A stretch of DNA of 49,272 nt from an uncultured Clostridia bacterium (GTDB lineage: Bacteria > Bacillota > Clostridia > Christensenellales > CAG-314). The notes beneath the pieces are model-generated. The model searched no databases. It was not told the origin of the DNA and saw only the letters and a program-made list of their open reading frames with translations. Below are positions 1 to 7,161 of the stretch, in pieces (position 1 is the stretch's first letter; every line of letters begins with the position of its first letter). The DNA lies in contig CANQCN010000005.1 in the NCBI GenBank assembly GCA_947589685.1, positions 1-49,272 on the forward strand. The letters are read 5' to 3'. Made by a program: the position numbers and the translations under genes.

Positions 1-1519
1 AGAAAGCGGATTCACCAATGCTTGTGACAGTGCCTGGAATTGTTATTTCCGTCAAACTGCTGCAACCGTAGAAAGCGAAGTCGCCTATGCTTGTGACTGT
101 GTTTGGAATTGTGATCGACGTCACATTGCCGAAACCATAAAATTGATAATTGCCGATTTTTTCAATGCCTTTCGGAATTTCGATTTTCGTCACCTTTTGC
201 CAATCGTCTCCTTGCTCCATAAAGAAGTTTGTTGCATAAAACATTGGGTTAGCATCACTATCGCCAAACTCAATTCCGCACCAATCTTCGATTGTCCCAC
301 CATAATAAACATTTTTCAAATTGCTACAACCGTCGAAAGCGCCGCCTATGCTTGTGACTGTACTTGGAATAGTGATCGACGTTAAATTGTCAAAACCGTC
401 AAATTGATAATCGCCGATTTTTTCAATGCCTTTGGGAATTTCGATTTTCGTCACCTTTTGCCAATCGTCTCCTTGCTCCATAAAGAAGTTTGCTGCGCAA
501 CACATTGGGTTGGACCAACTATCGCCAAACTCAATTCCACACCAATTCTTGATTGTACCATCATAATAAACATTTTGTAAATTGTAGCATTCGTCGAAAG
601 CGTAGTCGCCTATGCTCGTGACGGTGCTTGGTATTGTGATCGACGTCAATTTCCAACAATTGTCGAAAGCGTAGTCGCCTATACTTTGCAATTGACTGTC
701 GCCTTCAAATGTCACTGTTTGCAAGTCGTAGCAATTCCAGAAAGCCCTATAGCCTATGCTTGTGACGGGCAGATCGTTGTAAAACGGCAAAACGATCGCA
801 TTTTCAATATCCTGTGACCCTTTTGTCAAGCTGTAACTCTGTTGGTCATTGTTGATAGAGTACGTATAGCCCGGAGTTCTTAACGAATACACCGCATTTA
901 CAACTTGTTGGTTGTCAAATTCAAAGTAAAAATATTCCCATGAACCGACGTAGTCAAAACCATAGTATTTTTCCGTTTTTTCGGGGACTTCCGGCGCAAC
1001 AAACCCATACCTTGTTTCGACGGTGTAAGTACGCTCTATCCTTTGACCGTCGCCCACAAAGGTGATTTTGTACTCTATCGGCGTGTAGACGGCATGAACG
1101 ACAATATTTTGATTGGCAATGGTATAGTTTTCCCACGCGGCGGTGTAATGTTCCTTTTGCGGGACATCGGGCGGGATAATGGCGGTGTCTCCTTCATAAA
1201 AATTGACAACCATTACCACTTTGTCATCGGCGATAAAAGTGGCTGAATAAATTTGCAAAACGCCGCCTTGTACTTTGGTGTAGCCGCAAGTGTCGCACAC
1301 GTTGTCCGTGCCGTAGTCGTGCGCGGCAAGATCCGCAGTTTCGTCGTGCCCGCAGGTAGCCGCATGCCAATGCTCGACGTCATTGCTGCTCCAACGCGAC
1401 GAAAAAGAGTGTTGATGAGGAGCGTCGTCGGGAGTTTGATCGCAAGCGACAAGCGTCAGCGCCGCGACAGCAAGCAGCACAAGCAACGCAACAAGTAACG
1501 ATTTGAAGGTTTTTTTCAT
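1..1519 (-). CDS. BspA-type leucine-rich-repeat surface lipoprotein (3' part outside window)
   Basis: The frame runs from ATG 1519 off the left edge of the window (506 codons seen). A GGAGG Shine-Dalgarno lies just upstream. The N-terminus is a lipoprotein signal peptide with lipobox LVAC (Cys26), so the mature protein should be lipid-anchored outside the cell. A His/Cys-rich segment (residues about 35-75, with HWHAATCGH and CDTCGY) follows, of a kind common at the front of clostridial surface lipoproteins. Next comes an InlB-like stretch and then repeated LRR_5 units of the pattern TSITIPSTVTSIGDYAF. One long unit is duplicated at DNA level. A cell-surface adhesion or binding role is usual for this family, but no ligand can be inferred. 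It is preceded by a promoter, a long RNA hairpin and a terminator. Confidence 0.85.
   Translation of the reverse strand, partial: MKKTFKSLLVALLVLLAVAALTLVACDQTPDDAPHQHSFSSRWSSNDVEHWHAATCGHDETADLAAHDYGTDNVCDTCGYTKVQGGVLQIYSATFIADDKVVMVVNFYEGDTAIIPPDVPQKEHYTAAWENYTIANQNIVVHAVYTPIEYKITFVGDGQRIERTYTVETRYGFVAPEVPEKTEKYYGFDYVGSWEYFYFEFDNQQVVNAVYSLRTPGYTYSINNDQQSYSLTKGSQDIENAIVLPFYNDLPVTSIGYRAFWNCYDLQTVTFEGDSQLQSIGDYAFDNCWKLTSITIPSTVTSIGDYAFDECYNLQNVYYDGTIKNWCGIEFGDSWSNPMCCAANFFMEQGDDWQKVTKIEIPKGIEKIGDYQFDGFDNLTSITIPSTVTSIGGAFDGCSNLKNVYYGGTIEDWCGIEFGDSDANPMFYATNFFMEQGDDWQKVTKIEIPKGIEKIGNYQFYGFGNVTSITIPNTVTSIGDFAFYGCSSLTEITIPGTVTSIGESAF
82..606 (-). repeat. Internal duplicated LRR unit, period 261-264 bp
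   Basis: Two near-identical copies (82-342 and 343-606) lie head to tail and in frame inside the lipoprotein gene. Each encodes a unit with the shared blocks NFFMEQGDDWQKVTKIEIPK and an IDWC/IEFG-like segment. The copies differ at only scattered bases and by one codon, which implies recent duplication or homogenisation. Confidence 0.85.
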
Positions 1520-1549
1520 AATGTGCCTCCTTTGCAGTGTTTTCGGCAA

Positions 1550-1706
1550 CAAAAAAAGTGCCGTCCCTACCGAAACGGCACCCGTAGATGCGTGTCCGAT
1601 AGTTACCACACTATTTCCATCGTGCATTTACACATATGAAATAAGACACACTAATCTACCAGCGTTAGTGTGTGCAAATGCACTTTATTATAGGAAATAA
1701 TGTGGT
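1550..1706 (-). ncRNA. Structured 5' leader of the LRR lipoprotein gene (candidate regulatory RNA)
   Basis: Transcription from the promoter at 1713-1741 should start near 1706. The first part of the RNA can fold into one long stem with asymmetric internal loops. P1 pairs 1693-1709 with 1602-1618 (17 possible pairs, one G-U; about 14 if the start is at 1706). P2 pairs 1676-1683 with 1622-1629 (8 of 8). P3 pairs 1665-1673 with 1646-1654 (9 of 9) around a 10-nt loop. A terminator hairpin follows, before the Shine-Dalgarno. The arrangement fits a riboswitch or attenuator, but I recognise no known aptamer. Confidence 0.55.
1551..1581 (-). terminator. Intrinsic terminator inside the lipoprotein leader
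   Basis: The minus strand reads GTGCCGT, a 10-nt loop, ACGGCAC, then seven T (plus-strand A run 1551-1557). It lies between the promoter and the start codon at 1519, so it can only act as an attenuator for the lipoprotein gene. Confidence 0.75.
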
Positions 1707-1712
1707 AACATA

Positions 1713-1741
1713 ATTTTACAACAACCCTTACAAGATGTCAA
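1713..1741 (-). promoter_or_regulatory. Promoter of the LRR lipoprotein gene
   Basis: The -35 TTGACA (1741-1736), a 17-bp spacer and the -10 TAAAAT (1718-1713) match the sigma-A consensus well. The predicted start is near 1706, at the first base pairs of the long leader hairpin. Confidence 0.7.
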
Positions 1742-1946
1742 CATCGAGAAAAGCAAAAATAATTGCAAATTTGCCGCGCCGAAATACAGATCGGGCGGTC
1801 TGATCGCAAAAAAATTGCAAACGCAAGCGCGGCGCGTTGACGCTGCGCTCCGTTTGTCGGGAGGGGCGCAAACAAGTAATTTTGCCGCAAAGCGCGCCAA
1901 AGTATAGTCCGTTTTGCGATTTTTGTCGTTTTGTGCGGTTTTTGCC

Positions 1947-1975
1947 TTGATTTTATGCAAAGAAAATAGTATAAT
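1947..1975 (+). promoter_or_regulatory. Promoter of the SDR/ferredoxin operon
   Basis: The -35 TTGATT (1947-1952), 17-bp spacer and -10 TATAAT (1970-1975) give a start near 1982 and a leader of about 48 nt. The stretch 1742-1946 between the two divergent promoters shows no other feature I can support. Confidence 0.7.
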
Positions 1976-2029
1976 GTAGGGGTTAGACTGGGCAATATGC
2001 CCGTTTACTACTCACCAAGGAGCAAACGT

Positions 2030-3565
2030 ATGAAAGTAGCATTGACAGGCGTTACGGGCAATATGGGCGTGCAAGCCTTGCGCGAGCTTATCAAGATCCC
2101 CGATCTGAAATTGAAGCTGCTCGTATTCAAAAACGAAAAACGTCTCGGCGAAATCAAAAAGATAATAAAGGGGCAAACGGATCGCATACAATTTGTGTAC
2201 GGGTCGATCAATCACCCCGAAGTGTGCGAAGAGCTTGTGGCGGGGACGGACTACGTGGTAAATATGGCTTCCGTGATTCCGCCGCACAGCGATCAATTTC
2301 CCCACTACGCCGTTGCGTGCAACGAAAAGGGCGCGGATTGTCTGTGCGCGGCGATAGAAGCCTTGTCCGAACAACCCAAGCTGATACACATATCCACCGT
2401 GGCGCTCTACGGCAACCGCAACAGCAAGCATATGTGGGCGCGCGTGGGAGACCCGCTGGTGATAAGCCCGTTCGACATCTATTCCCTTACCAAAATGCGC
2501 GGCGAATTTCGCGTGTTGGAAAGCAAAATACGCTACAAAACCGTGCTGCGCCAAACGGCAATGCTGCACAACCGCATGCTGAGCGACAATATGAGCGACG
2601 GGTTGATGTTCCACACCTGCTTCAACGCCCCGTTGGAATGGGCGACCGCCGAGGATTCGGGACTGCTGATAGCCAACATCGTCAAGGCGGACATCGACGA
2701 CGGCGCGGAGCTGAAAAAGAAATTTTGGAACAAGGTGTTCAATATCGGCGGCGGACTTGCCAACTGCGTCACCGGCTACGACGTGCTGAACGACGGCTTT
2801 GAAATTATCGGCGGAAGCGTAAAGGACTTTTTCGACCCCGATTTCAATGCGATACGCAACTTTCACGGGGTGTGGTTTTACGACGGCAAAAAGTTGGACG
2901 ATATGTTCCACTACCAACGTCAGACCACAAAGGACTTTTGGGCGCAGTTCAAAAAAGAACACGGCATACTGAAAGCGGGAAAGATCGCCCCGAAAAAACT
3001 CATCAAAAAATTTGCGATAGAACGTCTGTTCAAAAACCCCAACAGCCCGCGCTATTGGAGAGAACACAACGACGCGGCGCGTATGCTGGCGTACTTCGGC
3101 GGAACCGCAAGGTTTGACGCGATAGGCAAGGATTGGAGCAAGTTTCCGCTGCTTTTCGAGGGCAAGGACGAGCTGGGCAAGCCGCTGGATTACGAAAAGC
3201 TTGTCGACCGCGATCAAGCCCCGCTGATAGACATCGGCTACGACCCCGAACGCGAAGCGGGCTACAAGGAGCTGCGCCGCATAGCCAATATGCACGGCGG
3301 CAAGCTGATTTCGCCCAAGGGCGGGCTTTACGACACCTTGGAGTGGGAAAACAGCGACGGGCAGCGCTTCAAAATGAAAGGTTACACCGTGCTTGTCGGA
3401 CATTGGTGGAACCCAAGCTACACAAGCTATTGCTGGGATTGGGATCGCCTTGCGAAAAAGGATCGAATTTACGCGCAGGCGTGGTACGACAGTCACGACG
3501 CCAACGAGGACAACTTTTACTACTTCAACGACAAATTCGAGGCAAAGTACGGTAAGATAAAATGA
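2030..3565 (+). CDS. NAD(P)-dependent epimerase/dehydratase-like SDR with long C-terminal extension
   Basis: This is an extended short-chain dehydrogenase/reductase of 511 aa. The N-terminal nucleotide-binding loop is GVTGNMG (residues 7-13), and the catalytic residues fit Ser122, Tyr151 and Lys155 (YSLTK). ATG 2030 is preferred over ATG 1997 because AAGGAG (2017-2022) sits 7 nt upstream of it. Typical extended SDRs are 300-350 aa; the last 170-200 residues, rich in Trp and Tyr, match no domain I recognise. The stop overlaps the next ATG (ATGA at 3562), so the two are translationally coupled. The substrate is unknown; nucleotide-sugar or lipid-linked substrates are usual for the fold. Confidence 0.8.
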   Translation: MKVALTGVTGNMGVQALRELIKIPDLKLKLLVFKNEKRLGEIKKIIKGQTDRIQFVYGSINHPEVCEELVAGTDYVVNMASVIPPHSDQFPHYAVACNEKGADCLCAAIEALSEQPKLIHISTVALYGNRNSKHMWARVGDPLVISPFDIYSLTKMRGEFRVLESKIRYKTVLRQTAMLHNRMLSDNMSDGLMFHTCFNAPLEWATAEDSGLLIANIVKADIDDGAELKKKFWNKVFNIGGGLANCVTGYDVLNDGFEIIGGSVKDFFDPDFNAIRNFHGVWFYDGKKLDDMFHYQRQTTKDFWAQFKKEHGILKAGKIAPKKLIKKFAIERLFKNPNSPRYWREHNDAARMLAYFGGTARFDAIGKDWSKFPLLFEGKDELGKPLDYEKLVDRDQAPLIDIGYDPEREAGYKELRRIANMHGGKLISPKGGLYDTLEWENSDGQRFKMKGYTVLVGHWWNPSYTSYCWDWDRLAKKDRIYAQAWYDSHDANEDNFYYFNDKFEAKYGKIK

Positions 3566-4473
3566 AAATAGTAATTTGTTATTTTTCCGGCACGGGCAAC
3601 ACGCGTAAGGTTGCCGAATGCTTCGCTCAAAATTTGACGGACAAAGGGCACGAGGTGCAGACCGTCTCCGTGGACGGCGTGACGCTGCAAAAAAAATTGC
3701 CCGACGAGCTGACGAAAGCGATAATCGATTGCGATATGTTGGGTATCGGCTACCCCGTGTACGCGTTCAACGCGCCGCCCATAATGCTGGCTTTTGCGCG
3801 CAGATTGCCGCATTTGCTTAAACAGCGCAAACGCACGTTTATTTTTACCAGCTCCGGCGAGCCGTTGAAGCTCAACAACATCTCTTCGTTGAAGCTGTGC
3901 AACTATCTGCGCGTACGGCGATTTGACGTAACCAACGAATACCACTACTGCATGCCCTACAACATAATGTTCCGTCACTCCGACGAGATGGCGCTGAAAA
4001 TGTGGCAAACGGCGCAGCAGCTTATTCCGTTGGACGCGGAAGAAATTTTGCAAGGACGCAAAAAGCTGTTGGAACGGGTGAGGTTCGGCAGGATAATCGC
4101 CTGGACTATGCGGTGCGAGCAATGGGGCGGCAAGCTGAACGGCAAGCTGTACAGCGTGTCGAAGGACTGCATATCCTGCGGCAAATGCGTAAAGGATTGC
4201 CCCACCCACAATATTCGCCTTACCAAAAAAGGCAAATTCCGTTTCGGCGGAAAGTGCTTGATGTGTATGCGGTGCGCGCACTTCTGCCCGCAAAACGCCA
4301 TAAGGATAGGACTGTTCAACAGTTGGAAGGTCAACGGACCGTATACCTTTGTGGAGCCGAAAACGGAAGAGGAAAAACAACACTACAACAAGCTGCTTGC
4401 CAAAGCCTACGAACAATACTTCGACGCGGCAGATAGGCGTATCGACGCAGCGCGGCAATGCGAAGCCGAATAG
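3562..4473 (+). CDS. EFR1-type flavodoxin plus 2x[4Fe-4S] ferredoxin protein
   Basis: The 303-aa protein starts with a flavodoxin-like domain containing the FMN phosphate loop SGTGNTRK (residues 9-16). It ends with a bacterial ferredoxin domain with two Cys-x2-Cys-x2-Cys-x3-Cys-Pro motifs (Cys203/206/209/213 and Cys232/235/238/242). That is the domain order of the EFR1 family common in anaerobic clostridia. It probably passes electrons between FMN and two iron-sulfur clusters in the cytoplasm. The 4-bp overlap with the SDR gene suggests it supplies reducing power to that enzyme, which is inference. It ends next to an interspersed repeat. Confidence 0.9.
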   Translation: MKIVICYFSGTGNTRKVAECFAQNLTDKGHEVQTVSVDGVTLQKKLPDELTKAIIDCDMLGIGYPVYAFNAPPIMLAFARRLPHLLKQRKRTFIFTSSGEPLKLNNISSLKLCNYLRVRRFDVTNEYHYCMPYNIMFRHSDEMALKMWQTAQQLIPLDAEEILQGRKKLLERVRFGRIIAWTMRCEQWGGKLNGKLYSVSKDCISCGKCVKDCPTHNIRLTKKGKFRFGGKCLMCMRCAHFCPQNAIRIGLFNSWKVNGPYTFVEPKTEEEKQHYNKLLAKAYEQYFDAADRRIDAARQCEAE

Positions 4474-4504
4474 CGCGACTAAGTTTCAAGCAATTCCCCG
4501 ACCT

Positions 4505-4660
4505 TATTTTACCAAGAGCGAGTGCGTCGCGACTCAAAATAATCTGCAACGAGGGCACCGCTCAAAACTTCAAACCCCTCAGTCTGCTATCGCAGACAGC
4601 TCCCCTTGCTCATCAAGTGGAGCCTTTTATTTGTGCCCGAAGCGAAGCCTTTTTGAGCGC
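4505..4660 (-). repeat. Partial copy of an interspersed repeat family (inverted)
   Basis: The minus strand of this stretch matches the first part of the repeats at 48247-48565 and 48918-49238. Shared blocks include AAGGCTTCGCTTCGGGCAC, GGGGAGCTGTC and GAGGGGTTTGAAGTTTTGAG, ending with CTCGTTGCAGATTATTTTGAG. It fills the gap between the ferredoxin gene and the dnaA terminator. No gene is visible in 4474-4780. Confidence 0.75.
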
Positions 4661-4696
4661 GACCGCACGAGCGAGTTGTGGTCGGTAGGCTCAAAT

Positions 4697-4764
4697 GGAA
4701 AATGTTGGGGTGCAAAAGAAACAAGTTTGGCGTTGTTTCTTACTATATGCACCCCAACATTTGA
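4697..4764. other. Long two-part hairpin between convergent genes
   Basis: AATGTTGGGGTGCA (4701-4714) pairs perfectly with TGCACCCCAACATT (4748-4761). Inside it, AGAAACAA (4717-4724) pairs with TTGTTTCT (4733-4740) around an 8-nt loop. There is no T tract next to it, so it is not a simple terminator. It could be a small non-autonomous element end or an RNA-processing stem. Confidence 0.6.
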
Positions 4765-4780
4765 CATAGAGCCAAAATTT

Positions 4781-4821
4781 GCCCGCAGGTGGCTTTTTTG
4801 CGACCTGCGGGCTGTTTTTTT
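4781..4821. terminator. Bidirectional terminator between the ferredoxin gene and dnaA
   Basis: GCCCGCAGGT (4781-4790) and ACCTGCGGGC (4803-4812) form a 10-bp stem. A T-rich tail follows on the plus strand, and AAATTTTGGC follows on the minus strand, so it can end both convergent transcripts, including dnaA. Confidence 0.8.
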
Positions 4822-4845
4822 GCTTGTTTTGCGCCTTAAACGGGC

Positions 4846-6207
4846 TTATCTGTTGTAGATCTTGTCGCGAATGTCCTTTACTTGCGCGGCGGTAACGTCG
4901 CTGGTCTTTATTTCCTCGCTGATCTTGTCGCGCGCGTGCATTACTGTCGTGTGGTCCCGTCCGCCGAAGTATTCGCCTATGCTGGCAAGGGGCACGCTTT
5001 GCCCCAAGATGTCGCAAATGAGGTAAATGCAGATCTGCCGCGGAACGACGATCTCCTTGTTTTTCTTTTTGCCGATGAGATCCTCGCGTTTTACGCGGAA
5101 GTATTCGCAAGTCGCTTTGACGACCTGATCTATCGTGATGATATCCGAGCTTGCGTCGGCGTAGTCCTTCAAGGCGTCCTGCACCAAATTCATATCGTTG
5201 GGGTCGCCGCCCACAAGCGTGGAATAGCTGATGATGCGATTGAGCATACCCTCCATTTCTCTGATGTTGTTGGTGATCTTTTCCGCTATCAACGTAAGCA
5301 CCTTGATGTTGAGCGAATAGCCCTTGTTGCTGCACTTTTTTTGCAATATGGCGATACGCGTTTCCAGGTTGGGGGGCTGAATATCCGCGATGACGCCCGT
5401 TGCGAAACGCGTTTTGAGCCGTTCCTCGATCTTGATCTCCTTGGGCGGGCGGTCGCTGGACAAAATGATCTGCTTGTCGGCAAGATACAGCTCGTTGAAG
5501 GTGTGGAACATCTCCTCCTGCGTGCCCTCCTTGTTGGCAAGAAACTGCACGTCGTCCATCATCAACACGTCCAGCTTGCGGTACTTTGCGCGGAAATTTT
5601 TGGTGGCGTTGGGCTCGTTGGAATGTATCGATTCGATAAATTCGTTTACAAATTGGTCGCAAGTGACGTACATTATGCGCTTTTCGGGAAAGTTGCGCTG
5701 CAAGCTGTTGCCGATGGCGTGCATAAGGTGCGTTTTGCCGAGTCCCACTCCGCCCCAAATGAACACGGGGTTGTATTTGGTGCCGGGATTGTCCGCAACG
5801 GCGCGCGCCACTGCGTGAGCGTATTCGTTGGACTTGCCCACGACGAAGTTTTCGAAAGTGTACTGCGAAACGAAGCTGACCTTGTCCTCGGTGTCGTTGA
5901 CGTAGTTGGGCGAGACGGGTATATCCACCTCTCTCTGCACGCTGCCGAGGTTTTCCAACTCCTCTTCGATGATGATCTCCACGTCCGCTATGGACGGAAA
6001 CACCGTATTGGTGCATTTTTTCAGCACTTCCTTGTAGTTGTTGTCCACGATGTTCTTTATCGCGCGCGTTTCGGCAAGCAAAATGAGCCTGTCGCGGTAG
6101 ATCCCCACGGGCGAAAGAGAGTTGATATACAAATCGTAGGCAAGCGTGGTAGTTTTTGCCTCGGCTTCCAACAGTATATTTTTCCAGATCTGATCGATTT
6201 TCAGCAT
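4846..6207 (-). CDS. dnaA: Chromosomal replication initiator DnaA
   Basis: DnaA (453 aa) binds origin DnaA boxes and opens the duplex. Domain I (residues 1-80) begins LKIDQIWKNIL. The AAA+ domain has Walker A GGVGLGKTHL (about 151-160) and Walker B LMMDDVQFL. The C-terminal DNA-binding domain has the signature YFGGRDHTTVMHA. Start ATG 6207 is chosen because a TTG further upstream at 6243 lies inside the -35 box. The -10 box ends 7 nt before this ATG and there is no Shine-Dalgarno, so the mRNA is probably leaderless. Usually dnaA is followed by dnaN; here dnaN is 8.4 kb away on the other strand. Confidence 0.98.
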   Translation of the reverse strand: MLKIDQIWKNILLEAEAKTTTLAYDLYINSLSPVGIYRDRLILLAETRAIKNIVDNNYKEVLKKCTNTVFPSIADVEIIIEEELENLGSVQREVDIPVSPNYVNDTEDKVSFVSQYTFENFVVGKSNEYAHAVARAVADNPGTKYNPVFIWGGVGLGKTHLMHAIGNSLQRNFPEKRIMYVTCDQFVNEFIESIHSNEPNATKNFRAKYRKLDVLMMDDVQFLANKEGTQEEMFHTFNELYLADKQIILSSDRPPKEIKIEERLKTRFATGVIADIQPPNLETRIAILQKKCSNKGYSLNIKVLTLIAEKITNNIREMEGMLNRIISYSTLVGGDPNDMNLVQDALKDYADASSDIITIDQVVKATCEYFRVKREDLIGKKKNKEIVVPRQICIYLICDILGQSVPLASIGEYFGGRDHTTVMHARDKISEEIKTSDVTAAQVKDIRDKIYNR

Positions 6208-6214
6208 ATCGTTT

Positions 6215-6243
6215 ATTATACAATAATCGGACGAATTTTGCAA
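6215..6243 (-). promoter_or_regulatory. dnaA promoter, predicted to give a leaderless mRNA
   Basis: The -35 TTGCAA (6243-6238), 17-bp spacer and -10 TATAAT (6220-6215) are followed by AAACGAT and the ATG. The expected start lies at or one base before the A of the start codon. The dnaN promoter has the same two hexamers, the same spacing and ATTG before the -10. Confidence 0.75.
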
Positions 6244-6309
6244 CGTCCCGCCGCGGAGAAAAATCGCTTTTTTTCAACGGCTGCCCGTCAAAGAGGACTT
6301 GACGGCGGT

Positions 6310-7050
6310 TTATTTGCCCTCCAATGTGTAGGTCGCCACCAGCACGCGCTTGCCCTCGTCGCTTTCGGTGCCCAACACGCGCGAATAACGGTAGCCTTCG
6401 CTTTCCAGAGCGACGTCCAAAAAGCACAGGAAAATGCCCATATCCACCTTGTTCCAACGCTTGAACAGCTGCGCGGACAAAAGGGGCACGCCGCCCTTTT
6501 GACGGTAAACGTTGAATTTGTTTTCCACCTGCTCTACGCGCCAGGGTTGACTGTTGACGGCGCTGGGCGCCAGCCGAACTATCTCGCCGAGACGCTCGTC
6601 GCCGCACCCCGTCCAAAAGTCGGACGCGGCTTTGCGATTTATGTCGTCGGTGCCGTTGCGAAATGCGTCCGCGTCGCACTTGCCGAAAGACAGCATTATC
6701 GCGTACATAAGGTCGCACTGACGTTCTTCCTCCACCTTACCCATGCCGTACCAGCACACGCCGATACCGAGCGAAGCGAGATAAAGATCCCATTGCTCCA
6801 ACATATAGCCCACGTTGGTCAGCCACAGATTGCCCTCTTCGCTGTAAACCAACAGACAGTATTCGGCGTTGAACTTGCAGTTTGTTTCGCTACACGGCAC
6901 TATCTGAAACTCCACCCGCAGGTCGGGAATTAGCGGTTTGAGTCGGTGAAGATAGCTTTCTACCTTGTCGTATTCTTCTTGGGAAAGCTTTTCCTCGCTG
7001 TAACGGCGAACGGATCTGCGTTTGCGTATACTTTCGATAAGTTCTTTCAT
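6310..7050 (-). CDS. Nitroreductase family protein
   Basis: This is an FMN-dependent nitroreductase-fold protein of 246 aa. The N-terminus carries the FMN-phosphate motif IRKRRSVRRYSEEKL, and the middle has the family block APSAVNSQPWRV, repeated in spirit by the C-terminal SEGYRYSRVLG region. Members reduce nitro compounds, quinones or flavins with NAD(P)H, or serve as dehalogenase-like enzymes; the substrate here is unknown. The start is ATG 7050 with AAGGAG upstream. A stem (CCGTCAA/TTTGACGG) lies just past its stop, 100 bp before the dnaA ATG. dnaA has its own promoter in this gap. Confidence 0.85.
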   Translation of the reverse strand: MKELIESIRKRRSVRRYSEEKLSQEEYDKVESYLHRLKPLIPDLRVEFQIVPCSETNCKFNAEYCLLVYSEEGNLWLTNVGYMLEQWDLYLASLGIGVCWYGMGKVEEERQCDLMYAIMLSFGKCDADAFRNGTDDINRKAASDFWTGCGDERLGEIVRLAPSAVNSQPWRVEQVENKFNVYRQKGGVPLLSAQLFKRWNKVDMGIFLCFLDVALESEGYRYSRVLGTESDEGKRVLVATYTLEGK

Positions 7051-7161
7051 TGTTGCTCCTTGCCTTGACGGCAGTTTGTTGTGATTTGCCGCGGTAAATC
7101 AAGTGATTTTGTTTGCGATTTCGCACCCCATTGGCGTAAAAACGTCTGTTTTTTACCATTG

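Noticed and set aside
1997-2029. ATG 1997 as the start of the SDR gene
   Set aside because: There is no ribosome site before it, while AAGGAG is ideally placed for ATG 2030, and the extra residues precede the conserved nucleotide-binding start.
2012-3496. Long antisense frame opposite the SDR gene, and similar long antisense frames opposite dnaA, ftsH and uvrC
   Set aside because: They mirror strongly coding sense genes with recognised motifs, lack ribosome sites and give low-complexity His/Arg/Val-rich translations.
6208-6243. TTG 6243 as the dnaA start
   Set aside because: It lies in the -35 hexamer and would add 12 residues not expected in DnaA domain I.
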